7,707 nt of DNA from assembly GCA_016763165.1 (NCBI GenBank), contig JAESUJ010000002.1, forward strand, positions 1 to 7,707. Reading direction: 5' to 3'. A program made the position numbers and the translations under genes. This DNA is from Candidatus Babeliales bacterium. GTDB lineage: Bacteria > Babelota > Babeliae > Babelales > CAZZPM01. Positions 1-6,416 of this stretch are shown here, in pieces (the first letter of the stretch is position 1; every line of letters begins with the position of its first letter). Under the pieces are notes generated by a model. The model did not search any database. It was not told the DNA's origin and saw only the letters and a program-made list of their open reading frames with translations.

Positions 1-102
1 AAAATTAAATATTTCAGACGTGTTTTTTCTCGATTTGATAAGTCAGCACGCAATTTCGCCTCTTTCTTAGCTTTTGTAGGAGCTTTAATATGGTTGCGAT
101 GA
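1..102 (+). CDS. IS5-type transposase, C-terminal fragment (cut by window edge)
   Basis: Frame 1 is open from the window edge to a TGA at 100-102 and encodes the last 33 residues of a protein. They contain FRRVFSRFDK near the start and end in FVGALIWLR. This is the typical C-terminal tail of IS5-superfamily DDE transposases, which have an R-R-x-x-x-R-[FY]-D-K block followed by a short hydrophobic stretch ending in LIWLR. The family cuts and rejoins the ends of its own insertion sequence. The catalytic DDE residues lie outside the window, so it cannot be said whether the copy is intact. It is the only gene read on the + strand here, and a probable IS end follows 14 nt after the stop. The family call rests on recognising the tail. 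The IS5 subgroup cannot be settled from this fragment. Confidence 0.8.
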   Translation, partial: KIKYFRRVFSRFDKSARNFASFLAFVGALIWLR

Positions 103-120
103 AAACTCAACAGAGCCTAG
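101..120 (+). mobile_element. Probable right end of the IS5-type element, with CTAG/TA target site
   Basis: Just after the transposase stop the sequence reads aactcaacagagcc and then CTAG at 117-120. Read inward on the other strand this is GGCTCTGTTGAG, the kind of terminal inverted repeat seen in IS5-superfamily elements. The family often inserts at CTAG or TA targets, which fits the CTAG at the boundary. The exact last base is 116 or 117, depending on whether a 4-bp or 2-bp target was duplicated. A second CTAG lies at 125-128. The matching left end is outside the window, so the repeat could not be confirmed as a pair. Confidence 0.5.
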
Positions 121-233
121 AGAACTAGCACATTATTGAGTAAAACTTGCTCAAAACTAAAGAGTACCTTTGCTTGTCAAAATCTCTTGTTTATGCCTTC
201 AGATCAGATTCATAATTTTATTAAAAACAAACT
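121..233. other. Non-coding spacer between the IS end and the terminator
   Basis: No credible coding region was seen on either strand in this AT-rich stretch. A small hairpin can form at 136-154 (ttgagtaa / ttgctcaa around a 3-nt loop, with one G-U pair). It has no T-run, so it is not called as a terminator. Confidence 0.5.
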
Positions 234-263
234 AAAAAGGACCGGATAATTCGGTCCTTTTTT
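234..263. terminator. Bidirectional intrinsic terminator
   Basis: AAAAAGGACCG (234-244) and CGGTCCTTTTT (252-262) form a perfect 11-bp stem with a 7-nt loop. On the + strand it ends in a run of six T. On the - strand the A-run on the other side becomes a run of five T. It lies about 38 nt past the stop of the 128-residue membrane protein gene (- strand) and about 115 nt past the IS end (+ strand). It can therefore stop converging transcription from both sides. Confidence 0.85.
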
Positions 264-300
264 ATAAAACAGCTCGTACACGCAATCGCAACAAACTATT

Positions 301-687
301 CTAGCTTTTTAATCCAAGTAAAAATCCAATTGTACTAATTACTGAAACAAGTACATTCTGCTTGAGCCATTCAAGAAACATGGTCAACAAACTATCAAAT
401 GTTGCTGTTTCAGAAAGCCCAAGGAAGATATTCAAAGCTGTCCAATTAATATTCACAATTGATTTATACTCTAAAAAAAATATGATTGTAGCTGAGAAAA
501 GACCAATCCAAAATAAAACCCTAAAGTATCGCTTAGCCAATATTCCGAAAATAAGCCCGCTGAGCAACGAAGCAAACCCATGCGTCAAGTCAAGTGGTGT
601 TATTCCCATACTCAAAAGCTGCTGGTCTAAACCAAGTTGAATCAAAAAAAGATTTAATCTTTCAGCAAATGTCATTATTATATTCAT
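301..687 (-). CDS. Small membrane protein, FUN14-like
   Basis: This gene encodes 128 residues with no signal peptide. An amphipathic N-terminus (residues 5-30) is followed by hydrophobic segments at about 37-51, 55-72 and 111-126. The Gly-rich stretch around GLIFGILAKR, the following FLEYKSI and VNINW (about 78-82), and the ending GFLLGLKS resemble FUN14-domain proteins. That family typically has a Gly-rich helix, a second helix, a [YF]L-x-Y-[KR]-G-[IL]-x-x-[VI]-N-W-like stretch and a final GF-x-x-G-[FL] helix. In eukaryotes FUN14 proteins sit in the mitochondrial outer membrane. The role of bacterial members is largely unknown. The ATG at 687 is supported by GGGAG at 695-699, 7 nt upstream. 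A probable promoter of its own and a strong terminator downstream suggest a single-gene transcript. The family assignment is from motif memory only. If it is wrong, the gene is a hypothetical small membrane protein. Confidence 0.75.
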   Translation of the reverse strand: MNIIMTFAERLNLFLIQLGLDQQLLSMGITPLDLTHGFASLLSGLIFGILAKRYFRVLFWIGLFSATIIFFLEYKSIVNINWTALNIFLGLSETATFDSLLTMFLEWLKQNVLVSVISTIGFLLGLKS

Positions 688-766
688 TTTAAAACTCCCT
701 CATTTCATGATCTATTCTACTTTGCTGATCAATACAGTGATGTTATTTTCAAGCTCTACATAATAA

Positions 767-796
767 AGTATAGCATTCATAAATTCAGATAGTAAA
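767..796 (-). promoter_or_regulatory. Probable sigma70-type promoter for the FUN14-like gene
   Basis: On the - strand a TTTACT (-35 like, 791-796) is followed after 18 bp by TATACT (-10, 767-772). The -10 is preceded directly by TGC, which makes an extended -10 element (TGnTATACT). Transcription would begin near 755-760 and give a leader of about 70 nt before the ATG at 687. It lies in the 157-nt gap after the downstream barrel gene, so the small membrane protein need not depend on read-through. The sequence is AT-rich, so chance matches are possible. Confidence 0.45.
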
Positions 797-844
797 TGTT
801 TTTGTTAAAAAAATAAAGAAACAAGCACAAATTCCAAGAATGAC

Positions 845-3010
845 CTAAAAATGATACGCCAACCGCAGATGATAGCCCCACGTAACATCTCGGCCTATTT
901 TTGTCTTCTCCAATGTTCCATCAGTTTTCATGAAACTCATCATCTGAGCTTCACGATCTTTATATAATTTTCCAGGAAAAAAGAGTGCGCCTCTGAACAT
1001 AAACGTCAAATTTTTAATAGGATTATATGTCACTGTTCCATTTAACTCAACTCCAAGATCTTTACTTGCCAATACATTTTCAGACTCTTCCTGATCGATT
1101 CGAAGCATTTTTTGATCCACTGGTTGAAAAAACCAGAGAAGATTTGACTCTAAAAAGAGCCGGGATCGATCCTCAAGTGGATTGCAATTAAAACCTATAC
1201 CACCATACGCCAAATTGCTCGAATCTTGCTGATGCCATAAGCCATCCGATGGACGAGGAATAACACGAGCACCCAGAAGCGCTAAACTTTTAACAAAGTG
1301 TCCACGATATTTAATATCACGCAAAGGAACAAACCCTTTGTACGTCGTATCAGTCTGACTACTGAACGGATTATTTCCTCCACTAATGTATGCCCCTGCA
1401 AAATGCAAAGAACAAGGATATCGCTTCATCGTGTATGCAAAATCAATAGCACATAAAAAACCTTCTAACTCGATTTTGTATCGCTCTCGAATACGATCTT
1501 CTGCATTAAAACATTGAATATATCGAGATTCAGCTTTTTTTAATAACTCAGAAGCTGATGCTGTTGGGCTATTACCATTGTACAAATTTTGTAATCGTGT
1601 AGTTAAAGATGCTGTATCAATAAATGTACCGGTTGCCAAGTCAATAACAGTCTGACCTGATCGATCTTGCAACGGCTGAGCCGAAGACAATCGAACGAGT
1701 AGGTCATCATTAACAATGTTTAACAGAGCATCTGTTGCTGGTGCATTAACCGTTGAATCTGTATCAAACTCTACTAATGGTCCCGTGTATGGCTTCATTG
1801 ACGCAGAACGAATTTTTGTGCAGATCGCCTCTGCAAAACCACTGCTATTTTTATGCATTCTCAGATCATTGGTATCAAATGGATGCATGGTAATACCACC
1901 AATTTGTCCTGCAATTTCAATATTGCACTGCAACTGTTTATATCTGAAATCAATCATCCCACCAAATGTTCCAATATCAGTTGTTCGATCAACAATATTC
2001 TGTTCTTTTGCTGCTGCATTCAGTGTCGTATGATGCCACATGATGTATCCTTCAGAATACAAAGAACGATTTGAATCATCATACGGACGTGCAATAACTT
2101 TTGCTGACCAGAGCTGACTTGCAATCTCTTTACCAAATTTATTCAAACAATCTTTATCCAAACGAAATCTAAAAAACAGTGCATCGCGCTCAAATGAAGC
2201 ATTGTATCGTTTTGCTAAAAGGCTATAGTACAACTCATAAGAAACATTTTTCATCACGGTTCCATGCCATAGAATCCCTGGAGCAAAATACGGAGAGTTA
2301 AATGGAAGTGTCGAAACATTATATCCCAAATATTCGATGCCGCCCTCATCAGATGGTCCAAGCGTAATTCCACGACCTAGTTGATATGGAAAATACCCAA
2401 CTTTTATAAAATGAGGCTTGTGAGCTAATTCTTTAACCCATCGATGAAAATAAGTTGCTAGCCATCCTTCAGTAAAAGAAAAAACGGGAATGTGTGAGCT
2501 AATCGATGGCTCATAGAACGATGTCGAAACTTGTTCAAATGAAAGATCAGGTGTTACAATGTGACCAGTTGCTTCATTACTTGCTATAAAAGCTGGTTCT
2601 GTTTTTATGTATAAATTGCTATACGACTCTTTCCACCAATGCAAATTCAGAAAATTAACCACAGCTTCTGCCGCAGGTTGTTTTTTATTTTTAGCAAAAA
2701 ACTGAGAATGCCATCTCAAATCAATACGTTGGCGAAACTTCCATAGCCAATCTCCAACTTCTTCATTTAATGTTCGACTATTGCGAATTGCAACATGCTC
2801 TTGAGCAATTCTTCCACTTAACGAGAGAACTGTCCCTGGACTTACAAAAATAGATCCTGACCTTGATTGTGACATGCTTTCACTCATCCGCATTGCTCGA
2901 TGATCATACGAAAACTTACTAAGAACTTTACTTTCCTTAGCCTGTTCGGCTTGAGCTCCATAGCTTACAGATATCAAACCTATTACCATTAATATTTTTT
3001 TTATACTCAT
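845..3010 (-). CDS. Predicted outer-membrane beta-barrel protein, paralog 2 (721 aa)
   Basis: This is a large exported protein that I cannot place in a named family. Residues 1-21 form a clear Sec signal peptide: a Lys pair, a hydrophobic core, then AQA before E22. A Ser/Met/Arg-rich stretch (about 30-65) precedes a body rich in alternating polar and aromatic residues without long hydrophobic helices. The protein ends in LRLAYHF; the final Phe with alternating hydrophobics is the usual signal for BAM-assembled barrels. Landmarks shared with its upstream paralog are LHWW (123-126), VGYFPYQLGRG (204-214), DEGGI (221-225), GTFGGMID (347-354), PCSL (532-535), YKGFVPLRDIKYRG (557-570), FFQP (627-630) and ELNG (655-658). 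The R-Q-LGRG-type motif recalls AlgE-like porins, but this is a weak hint. AGGTG at 3017-3021, 6 nt before the ATG, overlaps the stop of the preceding gene, so translation is probably coupled. A porin or surface adhesin are both possible. Confidence 0.85.
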   Translation of the reverse strand: MSIKKILMVIGLISVSYGAQAEQAKESKVLSKFSYDHRAMRMSESMSQSRSGSIFVSPGTVLSLSGRIAQEHVAIRNSRTLNEEVGDWLWKFRQRIDLRWHSQFFAKNKKQPAAEAVVNFLNLHWWKESYSNLYIKTEPAFIASNEATGHIVTPDLSFEQVSTSFYEPSISSHIPVFSFTEGWLATYFHRWVKELAHKPHFIKVGYFPYQLGRGITLGPSDEGGIEYLGYNVSTLPFNSPYFAPGILWHGTVMKNVSYELYYSLLAKRYNASFERDALFFRFRLDKDCLNKFGKEIASQLWSAKVIARPYDDSNRSLYSEGYIMWHHTTLNAAAKEQNIVDRTTDIGTFGGMIDFRYKQLQCNIEIAGQIGGITMHPFDTNDLRMHKNSSGFAEAICTKIRSASMKPYTGPLVEFDTDSTVNAPATDALLNIVNDDLLVRLSSAQPLQDRSGQTVIDLATGTFIDTASLTTRLQNLYNGNSPTASASELLKKAESRYIQCFNAEDRIRERYKIELEGFLCAIDFAYTMKRYPCSLHFAGAYISGGNNPFSSQTDTTYKGFVPLRDIKYRGHFVKSLALLGARVIPRPSDGLWHQQDSSNLAYGGIGFNCNPLEDRSRLFLESNLLWFFQPVDQKMLRIDQEESENVLASKDLGVELNGTVTYNPIKNLTFMFRGALFFPGKLYKDREAQMMSFMKTDGTLEKTKIGRDVTWGYHLRLAYHF

Positions 3011-3016
3011 TTTTTA

Positions 3017-3022
3017 CACCTA
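3017..3022 (-). promoter_or_regulatory. Ribosome binding site overlapping the upstream stop codon
   Basis: The TAG stop of the upstream barrel gene (3022-3020) runs into AGGTG (3021-3017), which lies 6 nt before the ATG at 3010. Ribosomes ending the first gene would be placed on the start of the second. This supports translational coupling and a fixed ratio of the two barrel proteins. Confidence 0.6.
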
Positions 3023-5131
3023 AAAATCATATGTAATTCGTACATGCATCGCATACGCAACATCACCAACTCTTTTAACATTTTCACGAACACCTGTTGT
3101 TGTCATAAATCCTGCTTTTTGATTTTTCATATCGCGATATAATCGTTGTGGAACCAAGATAGCTCCTCGAATTAATAGTTCACATTGAGGTAAAAATCGA
3201 TACTGCAATGATCCATTCAACTCAATATTAGCAAATGAACTTGCTAATGCATCTGTTGCAGCCCCATTTTCATTAAGAATGTATTGATCTTTTGGCTGAA
3301 AAAAGAAGACTAAGTTGCTATTCCCCACAAGTCCATTTAATTTTTTTTTGGGAAGAACCGTTACTCCAACTCCACAAAAAGCAAGATTACTGATATCATT
3401 GAAATGAACATTGTTTCCTGCTGGACGCTCAATAACGCGCATGGTAAAATAACTAAAACTTTTTACTCCCATTCCCCGATATCGATGATCACGAATCGGC
3501 AAAAAACCTCGATACGAACACTGACTATCATCAGCAAAAACAGTGCTATCATTTTTCAACGGTGGCTGATCTCCCGATAAATATCCACCCGCTATATTCA
3601 ACGTACACGGTATATTTTTACATTGATAACTAAGGTCAATCATCAACATATGCCCTTGCATATTAAAGTTTTTTTCAGGCCTTAATTGAGGATGAGGAAC
3701 ATTACGTATAGGCGTCACAGTATCACTAAAAAGATCTTCTTTTATTTGCAATGCTGAATCACTATTTTCATTATCAAGTGCCACAATACGATTTCCAAGG
3801 TCGCTAACAGTTGTAAAATTATTTTCAGATAAAACAAAAAATGGCTCACCTTGCTCACCAGTAAATTCTAATTTTTTAGTATCAAAACGTTGATTCGTAT
3901 CTAAAGCTTGAAGTAGAGGATCAGACGCTGGCATAGCAAAGTCTTCATTTCTTAATGTTCGTATCCCAGCATTATCATTAAAAACTTTCATTTTTCCAGT
4001 TGAATCAACTTGAAGTACTTGATCATTGTTATCATATTCAAAAAATTTCAAAGCACCGTACTGTGTAGCGACTTCAACATTAAGCTTCCAACGATTCCAG
4101 GAAACATCGAGCATACATCCAAACGTTCCACCATGAATTGCACGATTTATCAATGGAAGCTGAATATCATCCACGTGATGCTCGAAATTACAATACAAAA
4201 TATACTGCTCAGCACGCCATTGAAACGGCATATCCTTTTCGCTAAACAGAATAATTTTTTCGCTTGCAACCCATCGATTCATAAATGTTCCGTATGGATT
4301 ACAAGGATCTTCTTTATGCAATCGACTAAACAACTGCGGTTGCTTCACTTCTCGTTGCAAAAAAAATGGTTCGTATTCTGACTGCAAAACACTTGCATAG
4401 AATTCATACCGAACTTTTGGATGAATCCACCCCTGCAATAAAACTCCAGGACTATAATAAGCAGACTCAATCGGATCATACGAAACTTCAAACCCTAAAT
4501 ATTTGATACCTCCTTCATCAGCAAAACCAAGCGAAACACCCCGACCAAGCTGATAAGGAAAATATCCTACTTTTAATGAATGTAAATGCTCACTCCATGT
4601 TCGATTAAAAGCACTGCTTTTAACGTGCACCCATGCATCGGAAAAAGAGAATTGTGGAATTTTACTAGTCACACGATAAAATTTTATCAGTAAATTGCTA
4701 TTTTCATCCTGCCACCACTGCATGTTATGGAGCTTAAGCGCTGCTTCAACAATAGGCTTTTTATCTTCAATTAAAGGATCATAATGTTTGAAATAAAACC
4801 CAACATGCATCCGATGACGAAATCGAGTCTGTACATCTGGTACATCATTATTAAGCGTTCTAATATTTTTTCCATAAAAGAAACCTTCTTGAACCTGCCC
4901 AGTAATAAAACAATCAGTATTAATGGGTAAAAATGATAGTCGACGACTATTCAATCGACGATGATCAGATTGTCGGCTTAAATGATGATGTATAGAAATA
5001 GATTCTTCATCAGAAGAGAAACCCATAGAAGAATCTTCTTTATCAGATATAGGCAATAAAATCTGACAATTGAAAAAAGAAATATGCAACAAAATAGCAA
5101 GCAACAAACTATACTTGGAACCCTTATTCAT
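3020..5131 (-). CDS. Predicted outer-membrane beta-barrel protein, paralog 1 (703 aa)
   Basis: The upstream partner of the 721-residue barrel protein is similar to it over nearly the whole length. A hydrophobic N-terminus (about residues 6-27, starting MNKGSKYS) looks like a signal peptide, but its cleavage site is unclear; SFFNC is a poor lipobox, so a lipoprotein is unlikely. Residues about 35-70 are rich in Ser, His and Arg, including HHH. Shared landmarks are MQWW (137-140), VGYFPYQLGRG (188-198), DEGGI (205-209), GTFGCMLD (335-342), PASDPLL (401-407), PCTL (508-511), YRGFLPIRDHRYRG (540-553), FFQPKDQ (610-616) and ELNG (637-640). It ends in VRITYDF, a barrel C-terminal signal. The frame is open up to a TTG at 5173, but AAGGAG (5143-5148) lies inside that extension, 11 nt before the ATG at 5131, so the ATG is chosen. 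It is the first gene of a likely two-gene operon. The substrate is unknown. Confidence 0.85.
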   Translation of the reverse strand: MNKGSKYSLLLAILLHISFFNCQILLPISDKEDSSMGFSSDEESISIHHHLSRQSDHRRLNSRRLSFLPINTDCFITGQVQEGFFYGKNIRTLNNDVPDVQTRFRHRMHVGFYFKHYDPLIEDKKPIVEAALKLHNMQWWQDENSNLLIKFYRVTSKIPQFSFSDAWVHVKSSAFNRTWSEHLHSLKVGYFPYQLGRGVSLGFADEGGIKYLGFEVSYDPIESAYYSPGVLLQGWIHPKVRYEFYASVLQSEYEPFFLQREVKQPQLFSRLHKEDPCNPYGTFMNRWVASEKIILFSEKDMPFQWRAEQYILYCNFEHHVDDIQLPLINRAIHGGTFGCMLDVSWNRWKLNVEVATQYGALKFFEYDNNDQVLQVDSTGKMKVFNDNAGIRTLRNEDFAMPASDPLLQALDTNQRFDTKKLEFTGEQGEPFFVLSENNFTTVSDLGNRIVALDNENSDSALQIKEDLFSDTVTPIRNVPHPQLRPEKNFNMQGHMLMIDLSYQCKNIPCTLNIAGGYLSGDQPPLKNDSTVFADDSQCSYRGFLPIRDHRYRGMGVKSFSYFTMRVIERPAGNNVHFNDISNLAFCGVGVTVLPKKKLNGLVGNSNLVFFFQPKDQYILNENGAATDALASSFANIELNGSLQYRFLPQCELLIRGAILVPQRLYRDMKNQKAGFMTTTGVRENVKRVGDVAYAMHVRITYDF

Positions 5132-5142
5132 TTCAATAATCT

Positions 5143-5148
5143 CTCCTT
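5143..5148 (-). promoter_or_regulatory. Shine-Dalgarno site that fixes the start of barrel paralog 1
   Basis: AAGGAG on the - strand lies 11 nt before the ATG at 5131 and within the extension that would begin at a TTG at 5173. Choosing the TTG would place this strong site inside the gene and put 14 mostly polar residues before the signal peptide. The ATG is therefore preferred. Confidence 0.75.
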
Positions 5149-5211
5149 TTTTATAGCATTTGTGATTAAACAACGCTATTTAAAATCAGAGATTAGCAAA
5201 ACATACAAAGA

Positions 5212-5245
5212 ACGCAAGTTCTATTTTTAAAAATAAAACTTGCGT
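5212..5245 (-). terminator. 34-bp near-perfect palindrome, probable terminator of the translocase-dnaJ unit
   Basis: ACGCAAGTT (5212-5220) pairs with AACTTGCGT (5237-5245). After one C/A mismatch, TATTTTT (5222-5228) is directly complementary to AAAAATA (5229-5235). The hairpin begins 23 nt past the dnaJ stop. On the - strand it is followed by TTCTTTGTATGTTTT, which is T-rich but not a clean T-run. The position suggests a transcription terminator separating dnaJ from the barrel genes. A binding site for a dimeric regulator of the barrel operon is an alternative, since the symmetric element also lies about 80 nt before that operon's start codon. Confidence 0.55.
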
Positions 5246-5268
5246 ATAAAACAATTTTTTAAAAGAAA

Positions 5269-6393
5269 TTAACCAAGAAATTTTTTAAAAAAGCTAGAAA
5301 ACAGATCTTTACCGCTCGGTATATCACCTAAATTATCGGCATACTCAGATAAAGCTTCTTTTGCTTTTTTATTCAACTTTGTTGGAATATCACATTGAAC
5401 AATAATAATTAATCGTCCAACTCCATGTCCCTGTATTTTTTTAAATCCTTTACCAAGAATTACAATTTCTTTAGCAACAGGACATCCATGAGGAATTTTG
5501 ATTTTTTCAAAAGTATCATCAATATTTTTGACATCAACTTCACATCCTAAAACAAGCTGATGATACGGCAACGTTATTGTCGTGTATAAATCAACATCTT
5601 TACGAAAAAACTGTTTCTCTTCTTTAACATTAACTGTTAAGAAAAGACTTCCTGATGTACCACCAAAAACACCTGAATCTCCCTTGCCATTCAAACGAAG
5701 TTCAGCCTTATCATAAATGCCTGCTGGAATAGTAACAGTAACTCGCTCATGTTTTTGAATACGTGTCTGTCCACGACAAATTGAACATGGTGATGGTATT
5801 TTAAAGCCTTGGCCCCAACACCCTCCACACTGTTGTGCAAATGAAAAGAAGCCTTGCCTCATCGCAACTTGCCCTGATCCACGACAATCAGTACAAACAA
5901 CAACTGAAGTTCCAGGAGCTGTTCCTTTATTGTTGCAGTCGCTACAAATAACATATCGATAGACGCCTATTTCTTTCTTGCAACCTAAATATGATTCTTT
6001 CAAAGAAAGTGTGATTTCCTGAGATAAGTCATGACCACGTTGTGGTGCAGGACCAACTTTTTTTTTCCGTCCACTACTTCCTTGATTAAACATGGATCCA
6101 AAAACATCACCGAAATGTTCAAAAATATCATCCATATCAGAATATGATTGCCCAGCACCAGATGAACCATCTACGCCTGCATGACCAAATTGATCATACC
6201 GCTGCTTTTTAGTAGCATCAGATAAAATAGAATATGCTTCAGCTGCTTCTTTAAACTTTTCTTCAGCTTTTTTATTATCTGGATTACGATCTGGATGGTA
6301 TTTCATTGCCAATTTGCGATATGATTTTTTAATTTCATCGGCAGTAGAGCTCTTTGAAACACCTAAAATGACGTAATAATCTTGCTTGTTCAT
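5269..6393 (-). CDS. dnaJ: Chaperone DnaJ (type I Hsp40)
   Basis: This is the co-chaperone that delivers unfolded clients to DnaK and stimulates its ATPase in the cytoplasm. The 374 residues match the usual type I length. In order they show the J domain (about 4-70, with HPD at 33-35), a Gly/Phe region (about 70-115, containing FGDVFGSMF), a first substrate-binding part from about 118, a cysteine-rich zinc domain (150-206) and the C-terminal substrate-binding and dimerisation parts. All eight zinc cysteines are present as four pairs: 150/153, 167/170, 189/192 and 203/206. Repeats 2 and 3 are canonical CxxCxGxG. Repeats 1 (CSDCNNKG) and 4 (CSICRGQT) each lack one glycine. The frame extends to a TTG at 6402, but GGGAG at 6404-6408 is only 1 nt from it and 10 nt from the ATG at 6393, so the ATG is used. 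It follows the translocase gene by 23 nt, probably in one transcript. No grpE or dnaK lies nearby. Confidence 0.97.
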   Translation of the reverse strand: MNKQDYYVILGVSKSSTADEIKKSYRKLAMKYHPDRNPDNKKAEEKFKEAAEAYSILSDATKKQRYDQFGHAGVDGSSGAGQSYSDMDDIFEHFGDVFGSMFNQGSSGRKKKVGPAPQRGHDLSQEITLSLKESYLGCKKEIGVYRYVICSDCNNKGTAPGTSVVVCTDCRGSGQVAMRQGFFSFAQQCGGCWGQGFKIPSPCSICRGQTRIQKHERVTVTIPAGIYDKAELRLNGKGDSGVFGGTSGSLFLTVNVKEEKQFFRKDVDLYTTITLPYHQLVLGCEVDVKNIDDTFEKIKIPHGCPVAKEIVILGKGFKKIQGHGVGRLIIIVQCDIPTKLNKKAKEALSEYADNLGDIPSGKDLFSSFFKKFLG

Positions 6394-6403
6394 ACAGTAC
6401 AAA

Positions 6404-6408
6404 CTCCC
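6404..6408 (-). promoter_or_regulatory. Shine-Dalgarno site for dnaJ in the translocase-dnaJ gap
   Basis: GGGAG lies 10 nt before the ATG at 6393 and about 8 nt past the translocase stop (TAG, 6419-6417). It decides for the ATG over the TTG at 6402, which would be only 1 nt from it. No room remains here for a promoter, so dnaJ is probably read from the translocase transcript. Confidence 0.65.
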
Positions 6409-6416
6409 GTACCTTA

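Noticed and set aside
362..640. 92-codon open frame on the + strand
   Set aside because: It lies fully opposite the 128-residue membrane protein, has no ribosome site and its protein looks unstructured. The - strand frame has a good ribosome site, a promoter and membrane helices.
688..844. Terminator after the downstream barrel gene
   Set aside because: The stretch is T-rich on the - strand, but no stem of useful length precedes the T-runs.
1716..2074. Two + strand open frames inside the downstream barrel gene
   Set aside because: They are antisense to a long gene with signal peptide and paralog motifs, and have no recognisable features of their own.
4010..4381. 123-codon + strand open frame inside the upstream barrel gene
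   Set aside because: It is antisense to the conserved paralog, its composition is typical of a shadow frame, and no ribosome site is evident.
5110..5131. Lipoprotein signal (SFFNC) in barrel paralog 1
   Set aside because: The residues before the cysteine do not fit a lipobox, and the paralog has an ordinary signal peptide with AQA.
5132..5211. Promoter for the barrel operon, for example TTGTAT, 17-18 bp, then TTTAAA, or the TATAAA close to the ribosome site
   Set aside because: The first has a weak -10, and the second would start transcription inside the Shine-Dalgarno site. A promoter is expected here but no one position is convincing.
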